From: Aptenodytes patagonicus
Lineage: Eukaryota > Chordata > Aves > Sphenisciformes > Spheniscidae
DNA: 64,000 bases
Direction: 5' to 3'
NCBI RefSeq assembly: GCF_965638725.1
Contig: NC_134975.1
Span: forward strand, 620,861-684,860
This document shows, one piece after another, positions 1 to 12,600 of the stretch (its first letter is position 1; the number at the start of each line of letters is the position of its first letter). The position numbers and the translations under genes were made by a program. Under the pieces are notes generated by a model. It made no database searches. It worked only from the letters and a program-made list of their open reading frames with translations, and had not been told where the DNA came from.

Positions 1-1607
1 CCGGCAGGCTGTGGGGAGCCCGTAATCTGTGCTAGCAGCAACGGTACGGAGCTCAGCCCAGAGGAGCCAGATCTCTCAGACACTCAAGGGCAGATGTGGT
101 GAGGAAAGCGCCTCTGTATGAACAGCAGGGTGGGGAAGCCAGATTTTAATCTCTCTGAATGACTCCCAGATCAAGCGCCGACTTTATTGGTAGCCAAAAA
201 GCATGGATTGCCAAGATGACCAAATCACATGCTCCACCTGGAGCCCAACAGCCCAGCTGGGTTCGGTCCCTTTAATGCATTGTCACAAACAATCCAGCTC
301 CTGAAAAGCAAACAAAGCCCAAGAGCCTCCCGACAATGCACAAAGCAGAGCAAACTGCAGATGTTATCGGCTCAGCGGGGCTAACCAAAGTAAAATCTTG
401 TTTGTGTCAGTGAAAGTCAGCTGACAGCTCGGACGTAAGGAAATCAAACCTCGTTTTTTCCACTCCCTTCTCAGCCTGCCCTGCTCAAAGCGAGTCAGCT
501 GCAAACAGCAACTTGCTCAAACCGTTTTATAGGTATTTATCCCGTCTTTATTTTGAAGCATATGGTCACTAGAGAGAAACCAAGGCACCTTCCTGCTACC
601 CGGGCTGCTCCCTGCACATACCTGGAGTCGAGTCTGCCAACTTCAGTAACAAAACAGAACGAAGAGCTCACACAAAACAACGAGCTCCTCCTCCCCCTGG
701 GCTGCCAGCTCTGCTCTGGGACCCAGCACCAGAACTTCTCCTGACTCACACCAGCAACAGCTGCTAATGCAGCTCCGGCACAATCCAAACCTGCTCCTGG
801 ACACATCCACCCAATCCCATTTAGGCAAGAGCTGCGCAGGGGCAATGCTCGGTTCGTGGATCCCATGTTGGGGCGCTGATCCCCGAGCTGGGGGGATCCC
901 AGTGGAAATTTCAGTGCTAGCCCTCAAAAAGCCGAGGCCGTTTCAGGAGGTTGAACAGCTCAAGGCTGTTCACACACACGTGTGCGAACCTTTCAAGGAG
1001 TAAAAGGAGATTGAGCTGACCCATGGCAGCCCCAAACAGGCTAGGAACTACTCCCTCATTCAGATCCTCCCAAAAATCACCGAGCACGTGCTTCAGCAGT
1101 CAGACACCCTTTTCTACAAACATCCCTCACAGCAGGACTCATACCGAGAGCTCACAGACCCTGCTCAGGATGACTGCTGGCACCCAGCACCTGCAGCCAA
1201 GAGCAGACTTGCTTCTATCCCCCTTTCACATAGCCAGAAACCATCTCGAGCCTCCCTCGGACTTTGTGAGGTTCCCCTGTCACTTCCAAGTGAACTAGCC
1301 ACCCCGTTCGGATGCTCTGGATCGGCCAGCGTACCACAGGAAGGCTGCAGCGGGACCTGCCCGGGCAGAGGCGAGGGCAAGCCCAGCTTTTTGTCGCTCC
1401 CACACGAATTGGCCGTTCCATGGGGACGGGAGCGCCAACAGACCGGGAGACGTTTCCTCTGGGCTCCTGCTTGAAACCAACGGCTACAGCAAACCGATGG
1501 CCTTGATTTAGGGCCAAAGAGAAAAAAAGGAGGATCAAACACACTTCAGACTGCCAGCAAACAGTCAGGAGCGCAGCCCAAGGCAGCACAGGCAGATCAA
1601 AGGATAC
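1..1607. other. Intron of KANSL2, no exon seen
   Basis: This stretch follows the last visible KANSL2 exon, which ends in a donor site at about 1607. I looked on the minus strand for the remaining C-terminal part of KANSL2 (the second Cys/His-rich block continues after Thr-Arg-His-Cys-Leu-Thr) and did not find it. The sequence is of ordinary complexity and moderate GC, with no convincing gene, tandem repeat or RNA gene. Confidence 0.6.
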
Positions 1608-4600
1608 GCGTGAGGCAGTGCCTGGTCATCGGAAGGGACTGGTTGGAGCATCGGACGTCGTCGACAAAGGCCAAGCACCTCTGGCTGGAGCGGGTGGTGT
1701 GCGCCTGCAAGTCCAAGAGAAGAGCTCAGAGCTGCGCTGGAGAGTCGTCCGGCTCTGTTCCAGAGAAACCCCCTCGGCTATACAACACTTGCGTCCTGCT
1801 TTCAAAACACGCCAAGACCAAACTCTCAGTTCCACTCCAGCAGAGCCTCGCTCCTCATTATGTCCTTCCCATTCAAGCTTTTATTAAACAGAGCTGAGAC
1901 AATGAGGCACGACTCGATTTCAATAGGAAGAACTTCACCTCAGAAGTATGTCTCAAAGAACGAGGTTTCTCAGACTCATCTTTCAAATTTCAGAAGTCAG
2001 TTAAGGGAACGCTTTGCATTTTAAAATGGTTACAAAGAAATGGCTGCACACAGCTTCAAATTTAGTTTCACGTGTGATGCAAGGGGCCTGCCTTTCGGTC
2101 CCCACAGGTCTAGGAGGAGTCTGGTTTCACCACTATAAGAAGTATTTCCCCCACATTTTTCAATGATGAAAATCAGGCTACCTTGTACTGAGCCCTCGCT
2201 TTCAAAAGGGAAAATTCTCCAACCCCACACTTTAACTTGTGCAGTTCTGGTGCCCATTTTAAATGACTCCAGGAAGCCCCGATGTTTCGGCCAACGTGTG
2301 GATACCGAGGGTGCTGGCCAGGACCAGATCTTTATGTCCTTGCAGAAAGGGCATGTTACAAGGGGCGCTCCGGCAGGGCCAGAGCGCACCTGGCCCGGGA
2401 TCGCTCCCAGGAAGGGACGAGAGGAAAGACCCAGCTTCCAAGCGAGGCTGTAACTCCAGCCATACCCAGTCCCCGAGCCGCTGGACGCACCTGCTGGGCA
2501 GCGCCATCGGTCGCCAGCATCCTGCGCTCCTTCAGCTGCCGGTGGAGCAGGGCCTCCACGCCGTAGCGCTGCCGGTAGCGGCGCAGGCACTTCAGGCGCT
2601 TCAGGTTCTCACGTTCCTTGGCCATCAGCCCCTCCGGGCCTGTCAGAAGGCTGCTGCCTGCCAGGAGCGAGGGGAGGGGGTCAGAAAATACCACCCCCAC
2701 CTGCCACATCCTTCCATTTTTTTTTTTGGTATCGAGAGCCAAAATCAGCTGTCGAGCGCTCCAACAGCTGACTAACGACACAGATGTCAACGCACGGAGC
2801 GAACGAGCAGCGAGAGTTGCTCGTATAAACAGGAAGCACATCTTTCAGTTACATAAGAGGATGACAAAGCAGACTCCATCCCAAAACTCATCCCAACTGC
2901 TCTGTGCACACGAGGAGCCGACTGAATATTTTTAAGCATCTTTTAAAATAATTTGGCCACTCAAAAGTCTATTGTGATTTCTGCAGGCAGAATAGCACTT
3001 TGTCAAATTTCAGCTTGCTCCTGTGCAAGTTCTGGAAGCTTCCAGTAAGCACTCCCAGCTGTAATTACAGGGCAACGCTCAGGATCTGCTTTTCTATTAC
3101 TGGTTTGCTAAAAAGAGTTCTACAAAATTGTTATGTACCAAACTTCCAGTTATTTTTATTTGAGACCGAGCCGTATTATGCCATTTTCCAGGATGAGCTA
3201 TTATAAGACCATGCTAGAGAAAGCATTCTTTGCACTGCAATACTTGCAACCAGTTATACAACCCAGCTCTGCCTCTGCTGAACTACGAACTCCTGCCTCC
3301 AAGAGCACGTTCCGTACAGGGAGAAATCCAACCGAGGCAGAAGTGCTTTTGCAAGGCAAAGGTGCACCCCTGCTAAGGAGGAGTACGTCATTACAGCAGT
3401 ACTGGTGTAACAACTGAAACAAAACTTCTGCCGATACAGACAGGACCTTACAGATGAATAAATTTTTTTGTTTATAAAACCAAAAACAGGAAATCCCATA
3501 CAAAAAAAAAAAAAAAAAAAAGAAAAGAACTTTTGCCTCAGAAGTAAACTTTGTAGTCTCATTTCCTGACAACACTGCAAACTTTGAAGAGCAAAGAAAT
3601 CCGGCAACCTTTCTAACCCAAACGATACCAATCTCCAGGCATGAGGCCAGCCACAAAAATACCTTCTCTAACTGACTTTCAGTCCTACGGTAATTCTCAC
3701 CCTTACCGAGACAGCACTGCTCTGAAGTCTGCTTCTACAAAGGGCAAAAAAAACCCATTTTTTTTTTTTAAATGTAGAGTTCTGCATGTGTTTTAGAGAA
3801 GCGCCGTGCCCTCAGCCAGACGAATACGGATCAGTGACTACCTGTACCAGTACTTGCCTATGGCTTCATGTTCTCCCTTGCGGCTGTGCAGGTATCGGCG
3901 CTTCTTCTCCTTCAGAAGGTGCTGGAGTCGTTTGAACTGGTCAATGTAGAGAGACTGCAGGCGGATCAGCTTCTCTCGCATGATCAAAGCCACCTCCTCA
4001 GCTGTGTACACGCCAGCATGCCTGAAAAACACCCCCACAGACAGGGTGAAGTTTCTAAGGGTCCCTCGGGGCTGTTCTCCTGGCTGAATGGCACGGACGT
4101 TATCAGAAACACGGGCTGAGCAGGGCTGGGTTAGACAGATCAACGGGTGACGAGCAGAAATACTGATTTTTACAGATTTATTTTTAATTTAAGAGATCAC
4201 CCAGAGACTGCTGCTGAACGGACCACTCCACACTGAAAGAGGATGACCATCAAATACTTCCCAGAAGAACCACCAGGTCCAAGACTTACAAGCATTCACA
4301 CCTAGCAACTCACCAAGGATCAAAGTCCAACTGCGACACCATTAATAACGTCACCTCTTTAACATAACCGCCATCTCCTCTGGTACCACACTGAGCTCAG
4401 AACGCTCCGCACGCTACATGTGTGTAAGCAGCCTGCAGCCACCAGCATCCAACTTACTTCAAGGGATCCTCCTGGTCGCTATCGATGCTGTCAGCCTCGC
4501 TGTCCGGGTCCCCTCGCCACGTCTGGTCCACTGTGATAGGGTCCTGCTCGCCATCGCTCCAGCTGTCCTCATCTGAAAAGACAAGTCACCCTGAGCAATA

Positions 4601-6564
4601 GGACACTGCCCTACGTCCCAGCGCTCGCCGCTCTGGCACAGGGCAGCCGGGGACCCCGGGAGCTCGGCTCCACGGCCGCACGGAGGTGAACCAGCTCTGT
4701 CTCTTGCCAGGAGAGACTTCTCCTCCCCAGCACAGTGTGAGCCAGCGACATGGAACAACGGGAAACCCACCAACTCGGCGCAGCCAAAACACACAGCTCC
4801 TGTGGGGTGGCGCTCCTGCCTACCTAGGAACCACGAACTGCCGGCTGGCCCCACCAAGCGACCCTGCGAGATGAGAAGCTCAGCACTGAGCCAGCGTTTG
4901 ACAGGCAGCGCTAGAGACTAACCCAGCAAAGAAGGAAGCTAGCTAACATTTCTACTCTGTGACTGCAAGGGAAGAAAACCTGCAGGATTTTGGTCTGGTG
5001 GTGTGAGTCGTCTACAGTCAGTGGCAGGCGAGACACACCAGGGTTTGCAGAACACAATCTTTTACCCACGGACCCCTGGGATCTTTTTTTCACTGATTTA
5101 AGAAGTGATATCCTTGGCATTTCCACGCAGAATGGAGAACTCCAGGTCCTCTCTCACCGGTTTTCACTTTCAATTCTTACCTAGGATCCGACTGGCTTCG
5201 CTGCGGCTGCTCTCTGCGGTCTGGGAGCCCAGCTCTGTTTTGGCGTAAGAGCTAAGCTGGCAAAGGAGAGTCTCGCTTACAGGCCCAGGATTGGACTTCT
5301 TCATCTGAGCTTGGAGCGCCAGAGTGTTCCTACGGGCATGCTCCGCACAGAACGACGTGCTGCGAGAATAAATCACAAGCTTGTTACAACTCCAAGCCCT
5401 CAGCCAGCAAAACAAACAAGCGATACAGTGAGAAACGTTCCCTGGCACCTGGAAAGCACATCCCCTCCACAGCTCTCTCTCAGAGAGAGCCGCTGGCTGC
5501 AGGTACAGCTTGGAAATGCCAGAGAGCCCTGGGTGGCTCGCAGACCACACACCACCGCTGAAATGCCACCTCTGGCACTGGAGCCAGCAGCCACATGGCA
5601 CAGCAGCAGCGAGAGAAAAGAGCTTTTTACTTAAAGCCACTGAGGTGAGCTCTTCTGCTTCCAAACATTCACACTGGACTCTCAGTCTCCACACAGAGCA
5701 CGCTGGCCCACATCGGATGGATCCTTTTTATCGCAGAGGGACCAAGGGCAGAATGAAGACTATCAGCGTCCACATCCCCGTAACCTCTGAGAATGAAACA
5801 CGGGTCGATGCTCCCATAAGGGAAACTGTGCTCTGCTGTCATGCTTACTGAATGTCGAGAACTGTTCTAGGTCCTTCCATTCATAGCAGTCAGAACATTT
5901 TATATGCATCAGAGAACAAGAAGCACAACCAGGTCATCAACTCCACCTAACACACGACCAGAGTGTATGTGCTGAGGATTATCCGTAAGCACAGACAGCG
6001 GCAAGTTAAATTTGCTGGGCTGAGCGGAGGTACGGCACCACGTGGGTGCACATACAGCTCTTACGCTCTTACAAAGGACCTGGATCACTGCAGCCACCTT
6101 CTGATGGCAGAGGGCAGCAGCCCGACAGTCCTGCAGGACCAAGACGACTCCATGCAGTGTCCAGCACTCACAGTCTTTTTCTAGCTTAAAAACGCTTCAG
6201 AAAGAGGGAGCCACTTGTCTGAGGTAACGTAACTGCAGCAGCTGAATCGGGAGGACCTTCTCCTGCCCGTTTTAATTCTGTATGATGGAGAACCAGGAGA
6301 AAGAGGTACTCACCCATCCTTCTTCTCTGGTTTGGGTGCAGCGTTGGGACACCGCTTTCCATTCTTTGTTGAAACATAGCTGCACTGCTTGAAAGGGGCA
6401 CTCCTGTCTTCAAGAATGTGCTTAATACAGAACTCCTGCCCCTCCAGCCGCGGCTGGGAGCACTGGCGGTGAGTGAAGGCACATGACAGAGGCTCCTGCG
6501 GCCGCGGCACAGGAGTAAGGCGTCCTCGGCTTGACGGCAAAACATGGATCCGAATTCTGTTCAT
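1608..6564 (-). CDS. KANSL2: KAT8 regulatory NSL complex subunit 2, N-terminal two thirds
   Basis: KANSL2 is a nuclear scaffold subunit of the NSL complex, which carries the histone H4 acetyltransferase KAT8 to housekeeping promoters. Six coding exons read, from the start: 6314-6564, 5181-5359, 4458-4572, 3858-4021, 2491-2657 and 1608-1704, giving 324 codons of a protein that is 492 aa in human. The first exon holds a Cys/His-rich block ([20 protein letters not shown]) of the zinc-binding KANL2 type, followed by an acidic linker ([11 protein letters not shown]), a basic helical stretch rich in Lys/Arg/Leu, and the start of a second Cys/His-rich block ([20 protein letters not shown]). Phases agree at every junction. 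The intron between 3858 and 2657 has a GC donor. The start ATG lies just after a splice acceptor, so the 5' UTR is spliced. The C-terminus is outside the window. Confidence 0.95.
5838..5905 (+). repeat. Possible MIR-like SINE fragment
   Basis: A stretch in a KANSL2 intron resembles the part of the MIR consensus around 'gcactgttctaagcactt': it reads 'tactgaatg' and then 'aactgttctaggtcctt'. The match is by eye, short and strongly diverged. A second possible MIR-like piece lies at about 6150-6250 in the same intron. Confidence 0.3.
6150..6250 (+). repeat. Possible MIR-like SINE fragment
   Basis: The order of words (agcactcacag, then acttgtctgaggtaacgtaa, then gcagctgaatcgggagga) follows the 3' half of MIR (acttgcccaaggtcacacagc... 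ggattcgaacc). It is diverged and was identified only by eye. It sits in the first coding intron of KANSL2. Confidence 0.3.
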
Positions 6565-6799
6565 GCCAACACCTGCTCGAGAGATGCAGGCTAGTTAAAA
6601 GAAATGAAACAAACTACTGATAAAAAGAAAGAGGAGCAGCATCTGCTAACGCATCTGAATAAAGCTCTTTGACCCCCTTGAACAGGCGGGAGATGAAGTT
6701 GCTCCTATAGAGATAGTTTCTTCCAACGCCTGAGGAAACTTTTGGCTTTGCAGCAACCCCATTTCTGCACAGAATGAAATACATCTCACTCACCTGAGC

Positions 6800-7760
6800 T
6801 ACCAAGCAGCAACGTCCATGCCAAGGTGTGGGCACAACAAGCGCTGCTGCCTGCCAGCATTGTGGCCGGGGGGGGCTACACGTCCCAGAGGTGCCCCTCT
6901 ACCCCCCCCCCGCCCCAGCGCAGGACCCTTTCCTCCCAGCGCACGAATCCCACAGCTCCACACCCTCCCGGGGTACAGCGCTCCCTTCCAAGAGCAGCCC
7001 ACCAACCCCACAATGCCCAACACAAACCCCATCCCTCCATGGCATCCCCTGTCCCCCAACTCGCGGCCCCTTCCTCAGCGGGCAGGCTCTCCCAACCCTG
7101 CCCCCCCGCCGTGCTTCCCACAGGCCCAGTGCCCACCCCAGCCCTGCACCCCCCCCCCCCCCGTGCGCTGCTCACCAACTCCACAGCGCCCAGTACAGGA
7201 TCCCTCCCGCCCAGCGCAGCACCCGTGCACGACCCCCTCCGCCCAGTGCACCCCCCTCCCCCGCAGCTCCTCAGCGCGTGGCCCCTGCTCCCGGTGCCCA
7301 TCCCGCTCCCGGTGCCCATCCCCGTGCGGGCCGCCGCCGCCCCCCCCCCCCCCCCCGGTGCCGGCGCGGACCCCTCTCCGCCCACGCACGTGCTCCGCCG
7401 CCCAGGCCCCGCGCATGCGCAGTCGCGCCGGCCGGCCGCCCCGGCGCCGCCATTTTGTCCGCGGGCGGCGGGCGTGAGGGGCGCTCCCGAGGGGAGCTCA
7501 GGCAGCGCGGCCGGAGCGGAGGGCGGGGGGGGGAACCGCCCCCCCGGCCGGTGCGGGGTGGAGGGGCCCCGGCGGAGCGCGCAGGTGTCGCGGCGAAGGG
7601 CTGCGCGGGCGCCACTCGGGGCGGGCGGCGCCGCCGCCATCTTACCTCGCTGCCGCCCCGGCCTCCCTGCTGCCTCGCCGCGCACCCGCCCCGCCACCTC
7701 ACTGGCCCGCCCGGCCGCCAATCCGTGACAGGCGCGGGGGCGGTGCCGCGCGCGGTTGGC
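6800..7760 (-). promoter_or_regulatory. KANSL2 CpG-island promoter with probable noncoding first exon
   Basis: A GC- and CpG-rich stretch lies upstream of the first coding KANSL2 exon. On the minus strand a strong donor (GCGAG|GTAAGA) at about 7645 suggests a noncoding exon 1 from 7646 to roughly 7700. A CCAAT box (ccgccaatcc, about 7716) lies just upstream of that exon. Poly-C runs near 6900, 7150 and 7345 are in the intron or 5' flank. There is no TATA box, as expected for a housekeeping gene. Confidence 0.6.
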
Positions 7761-8304
7761 CGAGCTCGCCGCCACTCCGCAGGGACCAGCCACGCCTCAG
7801 GGAGTCACGTGAGGGCGGCGCGGCGGGAAGCCGACACGTGGGCGCGGCGGGACCGGGGGCGCACGGCGGGGACCGGGGCGCCCGTGGGTTTGCCAGCCCC
7901 GAGCGAGGGAGGGGAGACGGGAGCGGGTTTGTGCTTTGGCCCCGGGAAGGCAGAAGCTCCCGGTAGCCCCAGGGACACCGGCTTGGTCCCAGGGCACCAG
8001 CCGGGGGCCAAGAGCCCCCCCCCCCCGGTTTCCCGGGACAGCTGCAGAGAGACATTGCTCCCCGCTGATTAACGGAAAGGGAAGAACGAGCAATTCACCG
8101 CAAACCCCGACAACCCGGGAGCAGCCAGCCCAGCCGCCGAGAGAGGCTCCAAAAGGAGTGAGGGACAGGCCTTTGCCGGGAGCCTGAAACCTAAAAACCG
8201 AACCCAAAACCGCAGGGGGCGGGTTACCGATGGCAGAGGCGCTGGCGAGGGTCAGCAGCACCGACTGCTCTTAAAAAACAAGCTTGACATAGAACAAGTT
8301 TCAC
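7761..8304. other. Intergenic spacer between KANSL2 promoter and CCNT1 3' end
   Basis: GC-rich on the left, falling to ordinary composition on the right. It continues the KANSL2 CpG island (E-box-like cacgtg words near 7805 and 7835). No exon or repeat array is visible. KANSL2 and CCNT1 are both on the minus strand, so the CCNT1 transcript ends here just upstream of the KANSL2 promoter. Confidence 0.5.
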
Positions 8305-9682
8305 AAAACCATATGGAGACAGTACATTTATTGAAGGTTGGAAAAGTAAAGTCTGATAACAAAGGAAATCGGCTTTTCCGAGACATTCAACCAAAACTCA
8401 GGCGGCTGCCCTGGTCCAGGGTTTAGGGTCATGGAAAAAGCTCTTTCCAGCTCGGCTGCGAGCAGCCACGTGCCAACGGGATCCCCTGGAATTGCTGCCC
8501 CGGGCACGGTGACCCTTCCAGCCATCCATCCTGCACGGTCTCGTCCTACGTCCCAGCTGGGAACGCACCACGCGGCTCCTCCCCAGATCGACCCCTGCAC
8601 AGCCACGGACCGAGTCCACCAACGCATTCCAACACCTAAACCCAGCTCTACGCGTGCTGGCGGCACCACCCGCGGCAGGACCCAGCCAGCCAGCTCCCAG
8701 CACAGAGCTGCTCTGCCCCGGCAGGTGCCTTCGGGCACAATCCGACCCCACGTACAAACCCCTTGGCTCAGCAGCACTCATCCCTGCCGGCCATGGGCAG
8801 CTCCTCTGGACTCTCTCCCCCGCAAAAAGCGGCCATGGGGGGCAGGCGCTGGGCCAAGCGCCCTCCATCCATCACCTCACCCTGGCTGTTCCAACGCCAG
8901 CCGCCCCGAAACGCCACCGAAAACCCCCAGCAGCTCGGCCCACGTGCTGCCCCTGAAGCCCCACCGCCGCCGGGGTTTCCAGCAGAAGCGGTGGGACCTG
9001 CAGGAGGGGAGCGAGGGACGGAGACGGGATCCCGAAACCAGAGCAGCAGCTTTTGGAGCGAGGAAAACAGACCCACAGCAGGTAGAGCAGCTCCCATCAC
9101 CCCGTGGTCGCAGCAGCTGGTATTCCCTCACCTCCCCAATCCGAGCGGCCTCCGGTCCCTGCCCTCCCCTCGCACCTCACTTCCTCCCCTCCATCCCTCA
9201 AAAGCTCCTGAACCCACTTTCTTGTCGCCAACAGCTCGAATGGAACCGCCCGACAAATCCACCCCAAACCCTCATCGGGGTCCCCCCCGCAGCACCACAA
9301 AATTAAAATGAACAAAACACTAAGATATAAGTTACTGCTTAAATTATTTGTAAAACATCTTAAATTTTCTGTGACATATTTTAAATACCCGCCAGGGCTC
9401 CCCCACAATGCGTGTTCCCCAGAGGGGGCTTCGGTTCCAGCAGGGACAGAGCCCACCACTAACTGGAAGTCAATAGGGGAGGGAGCAAGGAACACAGAAA
9501 GGGTTTCTTATCCTTTCACAGCTTCAACAACTCCGCGCTCTAAATATCAATAATAAAAGTTATATTATAATAAAATAGTTCTTCGTGAGGCAGTGGAGAT
9601 CGAACAAGCCCTTTCACGCCCCCGCAGGGGCAGCCCAGGTTTGGGCTTGGGCTCTGCACAAACTCAGTAGTAAAAAGGGGCT
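8305..9682 (-). other. CCNT1: CCNT1 3' UTR
   Basis: This is the sequence downstream of the CCNT1 stop codon, up to the first good poly(A) signal on the minus strand. An AT-rich segment lies at about 9300-9580. No conserved coding frame is seen. The extent is inferred from the signal at 8327-8332. Confidence 0.6.
8327..8332 (-). terminator. Poly(A) signal AATAAA of CCNT1
   Basis: AATAAA on the minus strand, read as tttatt on the plus strand, is the first canonical hexamer downstream of the CCNT1 stop codon. Cleavage would fall near 8300-8315. Confidence 0.6.
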
Positions 9683-12600
9683 TTACTTGGGGAGAGGGGG
9701 GAGCGGGGGGGGCGGTTCTGAGGGCAGGGGGGGTGGTCGGGGCTTGTCCGTGTTGGCGGCAGCTCTGGAGCTGGTGGAAGCCCGGGGGTTCAAGAGCTCG
9801 CCGTAAGAGTGGAAGTCAAAGGCAGGGGGCTGGGTGGGCTGCATGCCCTGCGCGCTCAACAGCGAGTGCAGCATGTTGACCGTATCCTGGTAGTCACTGG
9901 CCTGGTTGGCGTTGTGCCCGTTGGCCCCCGTGGGACCCTTGTCCGATTTGCTGTGGGTGCCCCGGGCTTTGTTGGCCTGGGGTAAGGGGAGGTTGCCCGC
10001 ATCCGAGCTGTGCCCTGGGAGGTGGGCCGCCCCGGGGAGGTGGGGGTAAGGGAACGGCATGCCGGGGCCTTTGGAGGCTTTGCTGACTTTGGGCTGGTGC
10101 TCGTGGGCTGCGGCCATGGCCGTGGCTGTGGCTGCCGCCTCCTCTGGCAGGGGCCTCTTGCGGGAAGAGGCGAGGGGACCGTAGCTTTTGTGGGGCACGG
10201 CGCTAGGCTGGCTGCTGTGTTTAGAGTCCCCTGGCCGCTTGTTCACCACGCTGCTGGGGCCAGTGCCAAGCTGGACGTGTAAGTGTTTGTGAGAGTGGTG
10301 GTTGTGGTGGTGGTGGTGGTGGTTAGAAGAGTGGCCCTTGTGTTTCTCCTTGTGCTCCCGGTTCTTGCCGCTGCTCTCATCTGAGGAGCCGTGCCTGTCT
10401 GCAGCGGTTGGCACCTTGATCCGCATTTTTATCTCCTCCTGCTTGGAAGGGAGCGGCCTATCCCCACCTCCACCTGCCACCGGGATCCTCAGCTTCAGAG
10501 CCGAGGCTTTGTCACTCTTTTCAGGGCCGGGAGGGCACTCAGGGTTCTCCGAGCCACCGATGGGGATTTTCAGGATGATTGGAGAGGGGTTGCTGTCCTG
10601 CTGGACTTCCCTCTCCCGCTGCTGCTGGACCAGGAGATTCTGCGCGGCGTAGGCGTACTGAGACCGCACGTTGGCCTCCATGTTCTCCAGCTGCCGCTTC
10701 TGTGCCGCCAGCTCCTCGGCGTGCTTGGCCCGGTACTCTTTGAGCGACACTTTGGCCGATGGGGCGTTCTTGCCGCTCTGCTTCTGATAACCAGCGCCAT
10801 CTTGCTGTAAAGGATGCTCAGCAGCCGACGAGCTTTCATTAGTCCTGTGACTCTGGCCAGCCTCCAGCTTGGGTGGAGGATGCTGGGACAGCCAGTGCTC
10901 AGGCTGGGACATATCCGCACCGCTCTGGTCGCTGGGCGAGTCCGCCGTGGCCGGCAGAGAAGGCCCCGCTCCGGCAGTCGAGGACGTTGACATGCTCATT
11001 AACCCAGCAATGTTCATGTCCGAACTATTGTTCCTGGAAATCATGTTGAGGATCGTCTGCTCTGACAGGCTCTCATCTTCACCGTGGTCATCAGCCTTTG
11101 ACTTCTTGGCTGCTTGAGAGGCCTGGAATAAAAGCAGTGACCGGTCATGTACTTTGGGCTGTCACTCGAGCTGGTTTGATGCAAGCAGCTCACCCTGTAC
11201 AGTGCAAGCTCTCATTTAAAGACAGATCCACTTTGCCCCCATCTCTCCTTGTGGGAAAAGACCCGACCACTGCAAGTGGGGTTGCAAGAGCAGCTGAAAA
11301 ACCAAGGTCTCTACAGAGTTAACTCAGAATAGATGAACTCAAGCCCTAAGGCAACATTTTGCAGACGCACAGCGTTCAGACTTCCCCCCACACATGCCCT
11401 TCAGACACTGTCTTGCATTGTAATACCAGAGATGCCACACAGCCTCGTGCACACAGAAGAAATCAGAGACTGTGTTCTCCTGCAAGCACCCGCGGTCCAA
11501 AGCAGATTCTTACCCGCCAGTTCCGGATGCGTTTAAGCCGGTTGGGAGTTTTCTCAAGGATCTGCAGGAATTCATGAGTCAGTTCTGCAGAGGAAACACA
11601 AACCCAGGCAAGAGGGTCAGAGGCGGGCAGAGCAGCACTAATCCATCAGGGCAACCCCCTACTTACTGATGAGTGGAGCTACTGATGAGATGGAGCTACT
11701 CCAGGAGGGGAAAATACTGAGAACTAGTATCACTGACCACATTTAAACTCATCTCACTGCGCGCCTTTTGCCATCTCTGTTGTACCATAGAAGCTGCTGC
11801 TGCACTGGAAACCTTGGCAAGACCTGAAGTCCTGGAGTCCATGAACTGGCCGGTGGCCGTGTTTGAACGGCAGACCCAGGAACAGAGATGCCAAAATAAC
11901 GTAAGAGCCTTTGGGGGGAAACCTCGCTCCAAAACTTACCATCTAAGAGCTCCAGAGTTACAGTGCCATCAACGTATTCCCACCAGTGCTTCCCGTCCGT
12001 GGAGACTGGGATCTCCCAGTTGGACCACTTACAAGCCAGGTGGATACAGACGCAGGCCACAACGGGAGGGGTGTACTGCAGGCTGAAGGTGGTCAGGTGC
12101 AGGCTGACGTCACCAGCAGGGAGAGAGAAACAGAAAGCCATGAACTCCCAAGCCTGAACTTCAGCACTCACAATCGCCCACTGAACAGACGCTGCGCAAG
12201 AGGTGGACGTGGTGGGGAAGTCCCTGCCATTCCTCCCCCAGTACAACCCTACTGTTACGGGCGTCTCTATCCCGCTCCACCAATTTGCTTGTTCCTTCCC
12301 TGTTCTGCTGCAGATAACTTGGGTCCAGGCAACTCTGTCAGCTCAAGGCTCTGCGGCTCGTGCAGGAGCAGCGAGGCACGCTGCCGCCCCGCTCGAGCCC
12401 TCCTCCGAGGGAGAAAGCGAGCGGCTGGGTCGCCTGCCAGCCCCCACCTCTGCTGCGGGCTCTGCTCAATCTGAGAAGAAACTCAGACGCTTCCAAGTGC
12501 GAGTCCTGGGATGGCGTTCAAGGAGCAAACCGGCCCTCTTCGGCTTTTAGGAAGGGTCTGGTCTTTCCCAAATGATTTTTAGGAAAAGCACTGAAGCTTC

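Noticed and set aside
181-551. Minus-strand AATAAA at about 182-187 and 546-551 as the KANSL2 3' end
   Set aside because: The C-terminal third of the KANSL2 coding sequence has not appeared by this point, so these are probably chance hexamers in an intron.
4950-5080. Possible H/ACA snoRNA in a KANSL2 intron (human KANSL2 hosts SNORA2A, SNORA2B and SNORA34)
   Set aside because: A minus-strand hairpin pair with an AGACCA word and a trailing ACA can be drawn, but the 3' hairpin is only about 25 bases, too short for an H/ACA RNA. I could not match it to a known family.
6828-8072. A 414-codon Pro/Arg-rich open frame
   Set aside because: Lies across the KANSL2 CpG island. It resembles no known protein and is typical of stop-poor GC-rich DNA.
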